DNA from: Bathynomus jamesi
Lineage: Eukaryota; Arthropoda; Malacostraca; Isopoda; Cirolanidae
Direction of reading: 5' to 3'
DNA length: 64,000 nucleotides
Assembly: GCA_023014485.1 (NCBI GenBank)
Contig: JAJOZX010005632.1
Span: 1 to 64,000 of the forward strand
Part shown: positions 63,554-64,000 of the stretch, one piece after another
Position numbering within the stretch: the first letter of the stretch is position 1
How the letters are laid out: each line of letters begins with the position of its first letter
Notes under the pieces: generated by a model
What the model was told of the DNA's origin: nothing
Seen by the model: only the letters and a program-made list of their open reading frames with translations
The model's database searches: none
Position numbers and translations under genes: made by a program

Positions 63554-63778
63554 CACGGTGAACCAAAAGTAGGTGGACAGTAGGTTGAATACGGTTTGTG
63601 TTATATTATATTATAACTATGGTGTTCATTATAACTATGGTGTTTGTGTTATATTATATTAAATATTATAACTAAATTTATTTAAATTTTATTTGTATTA
63701 TAGTATACAAAAAAATTAAATATGTATTCTCAAAATAAACGTTATCATTTACTGTCCACCTACATTTGGTTCACCCTA
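63554..63778. mobile_element. Mariner-type MITE (family M2) copy 2
   Basis: 225 bp, inverse orientation of the copy at 26308-26533 with very few differences. CACGGTGAACCAAAAGTAGG and TACATTTGGTTCACCCTA ends, TA flanks. The last 200 bp of the window after the adjacent TA array hold nothing recognised. Confidence 0.85.
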
Positions 63779-64000
63779 TATATATATATATATATATATA
63801 TAATGTCTTAATTAAAGATGTGAGAGATTGAGTCGTGCAGGAATACTTTATAAACTTGCATTCACGAATTTATCAATGACGGCTTTATCTTGAAATAAAA
63901 ATGTCCGAATCTACGCTAAGGAAATAATTCAATACGAAATTAAAATATTTTGTCACGTTTCCAAAAGAAAAAAATAGTACAAAGACACAAATGGAGCTAA

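Overview
The window looks like repeat-dense intergenic or intronic DNA from a eukaryote, most likely an arthropod and plausibly a decapod crustacean. The evidence is dense (TA)n, (CA)n, (GA)n and (AAT)n microsatellites, scattered degenerate TTAGG/CCTAA runs (the arthropod telomere unit), and a mix of Tc1/mariner, hAT, pogo, Ty3/Gypsy, LINE, Penelope-like, tRNA-SINE and 5S-SINE elements. I found no host protein gene I can defend. The longest open frames all belong to transposable elements (TEs), and nearly all are broken. || Layout. 1-2.6 kb: a mariner scrap, LINE copy A holding a hAT MITE, a small TIR MITE, and a CR1-like LINE on the minus strand. 2.9-3.9 kb: a Penelope-like palindrome and a Helitron-like stretch. 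3.9-8.9 kb: one LINE hit by three later insertions (an RTE-like LINE end, a hAT, and a second hAT that itself carries a Tc1 element). Removing them at their target duplications restores the LINE reading frame. 9.16-17.94 kb: a complete but defective Ty3/Gypsy LTR element with 1.64-kb LTRs and a TATC duplication. 18-24.5 kb: a dimeric tRNA-derived SINE, fold-back hAT MITEs, a pogo MITE, a Penelope-like inverted element and a CR1-like LINE end. 24.9-36.6 kb: 5S-rRNA-derived SINEs, several mariner relatives including a nearly intact DD41D transposase, LINE copy B, and a SINE split by a hAT MITE. 37-47.9 kb: a decayed mariner holding a hAT MITE, a 30-bp minisatellite, a tRNA-like sequence, palindromic MITEs and a Tigger/pogo remnant. 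48-64 kb: more deleted mariners, three fold-back MITEs, a 23-bp minisatellite, a LINE split by a hAT MITE, another SINE, LINE copy C, and a 3.3-kb hAT with a degraded ZMYM/TTF-type transposase. || How the parts relate. Non-autonomous elements outnumber coding ones. SINE 3' ends resemble the CR1-like LINE 3' end, which suggests LINE-dependent copying. Fold-back and hAT MITEs carry 8-bp duplications and presumably used hAT transposases. Several mariner MITEs keep only the last 45-65 transposase codons beside one terminal repeat. || The most interesting signal is that three different dispersed repeat families share an arrangement resembling a minimal hammerhead ribozyme (closing stem, CTGANGA, hairpin, GAAA, 3-4 nt, UH, closing stem), as known from Penelope-like retroelements. 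The second is a six-copy fold-back family whose outer arms differ between subfamilies but match within each copy.
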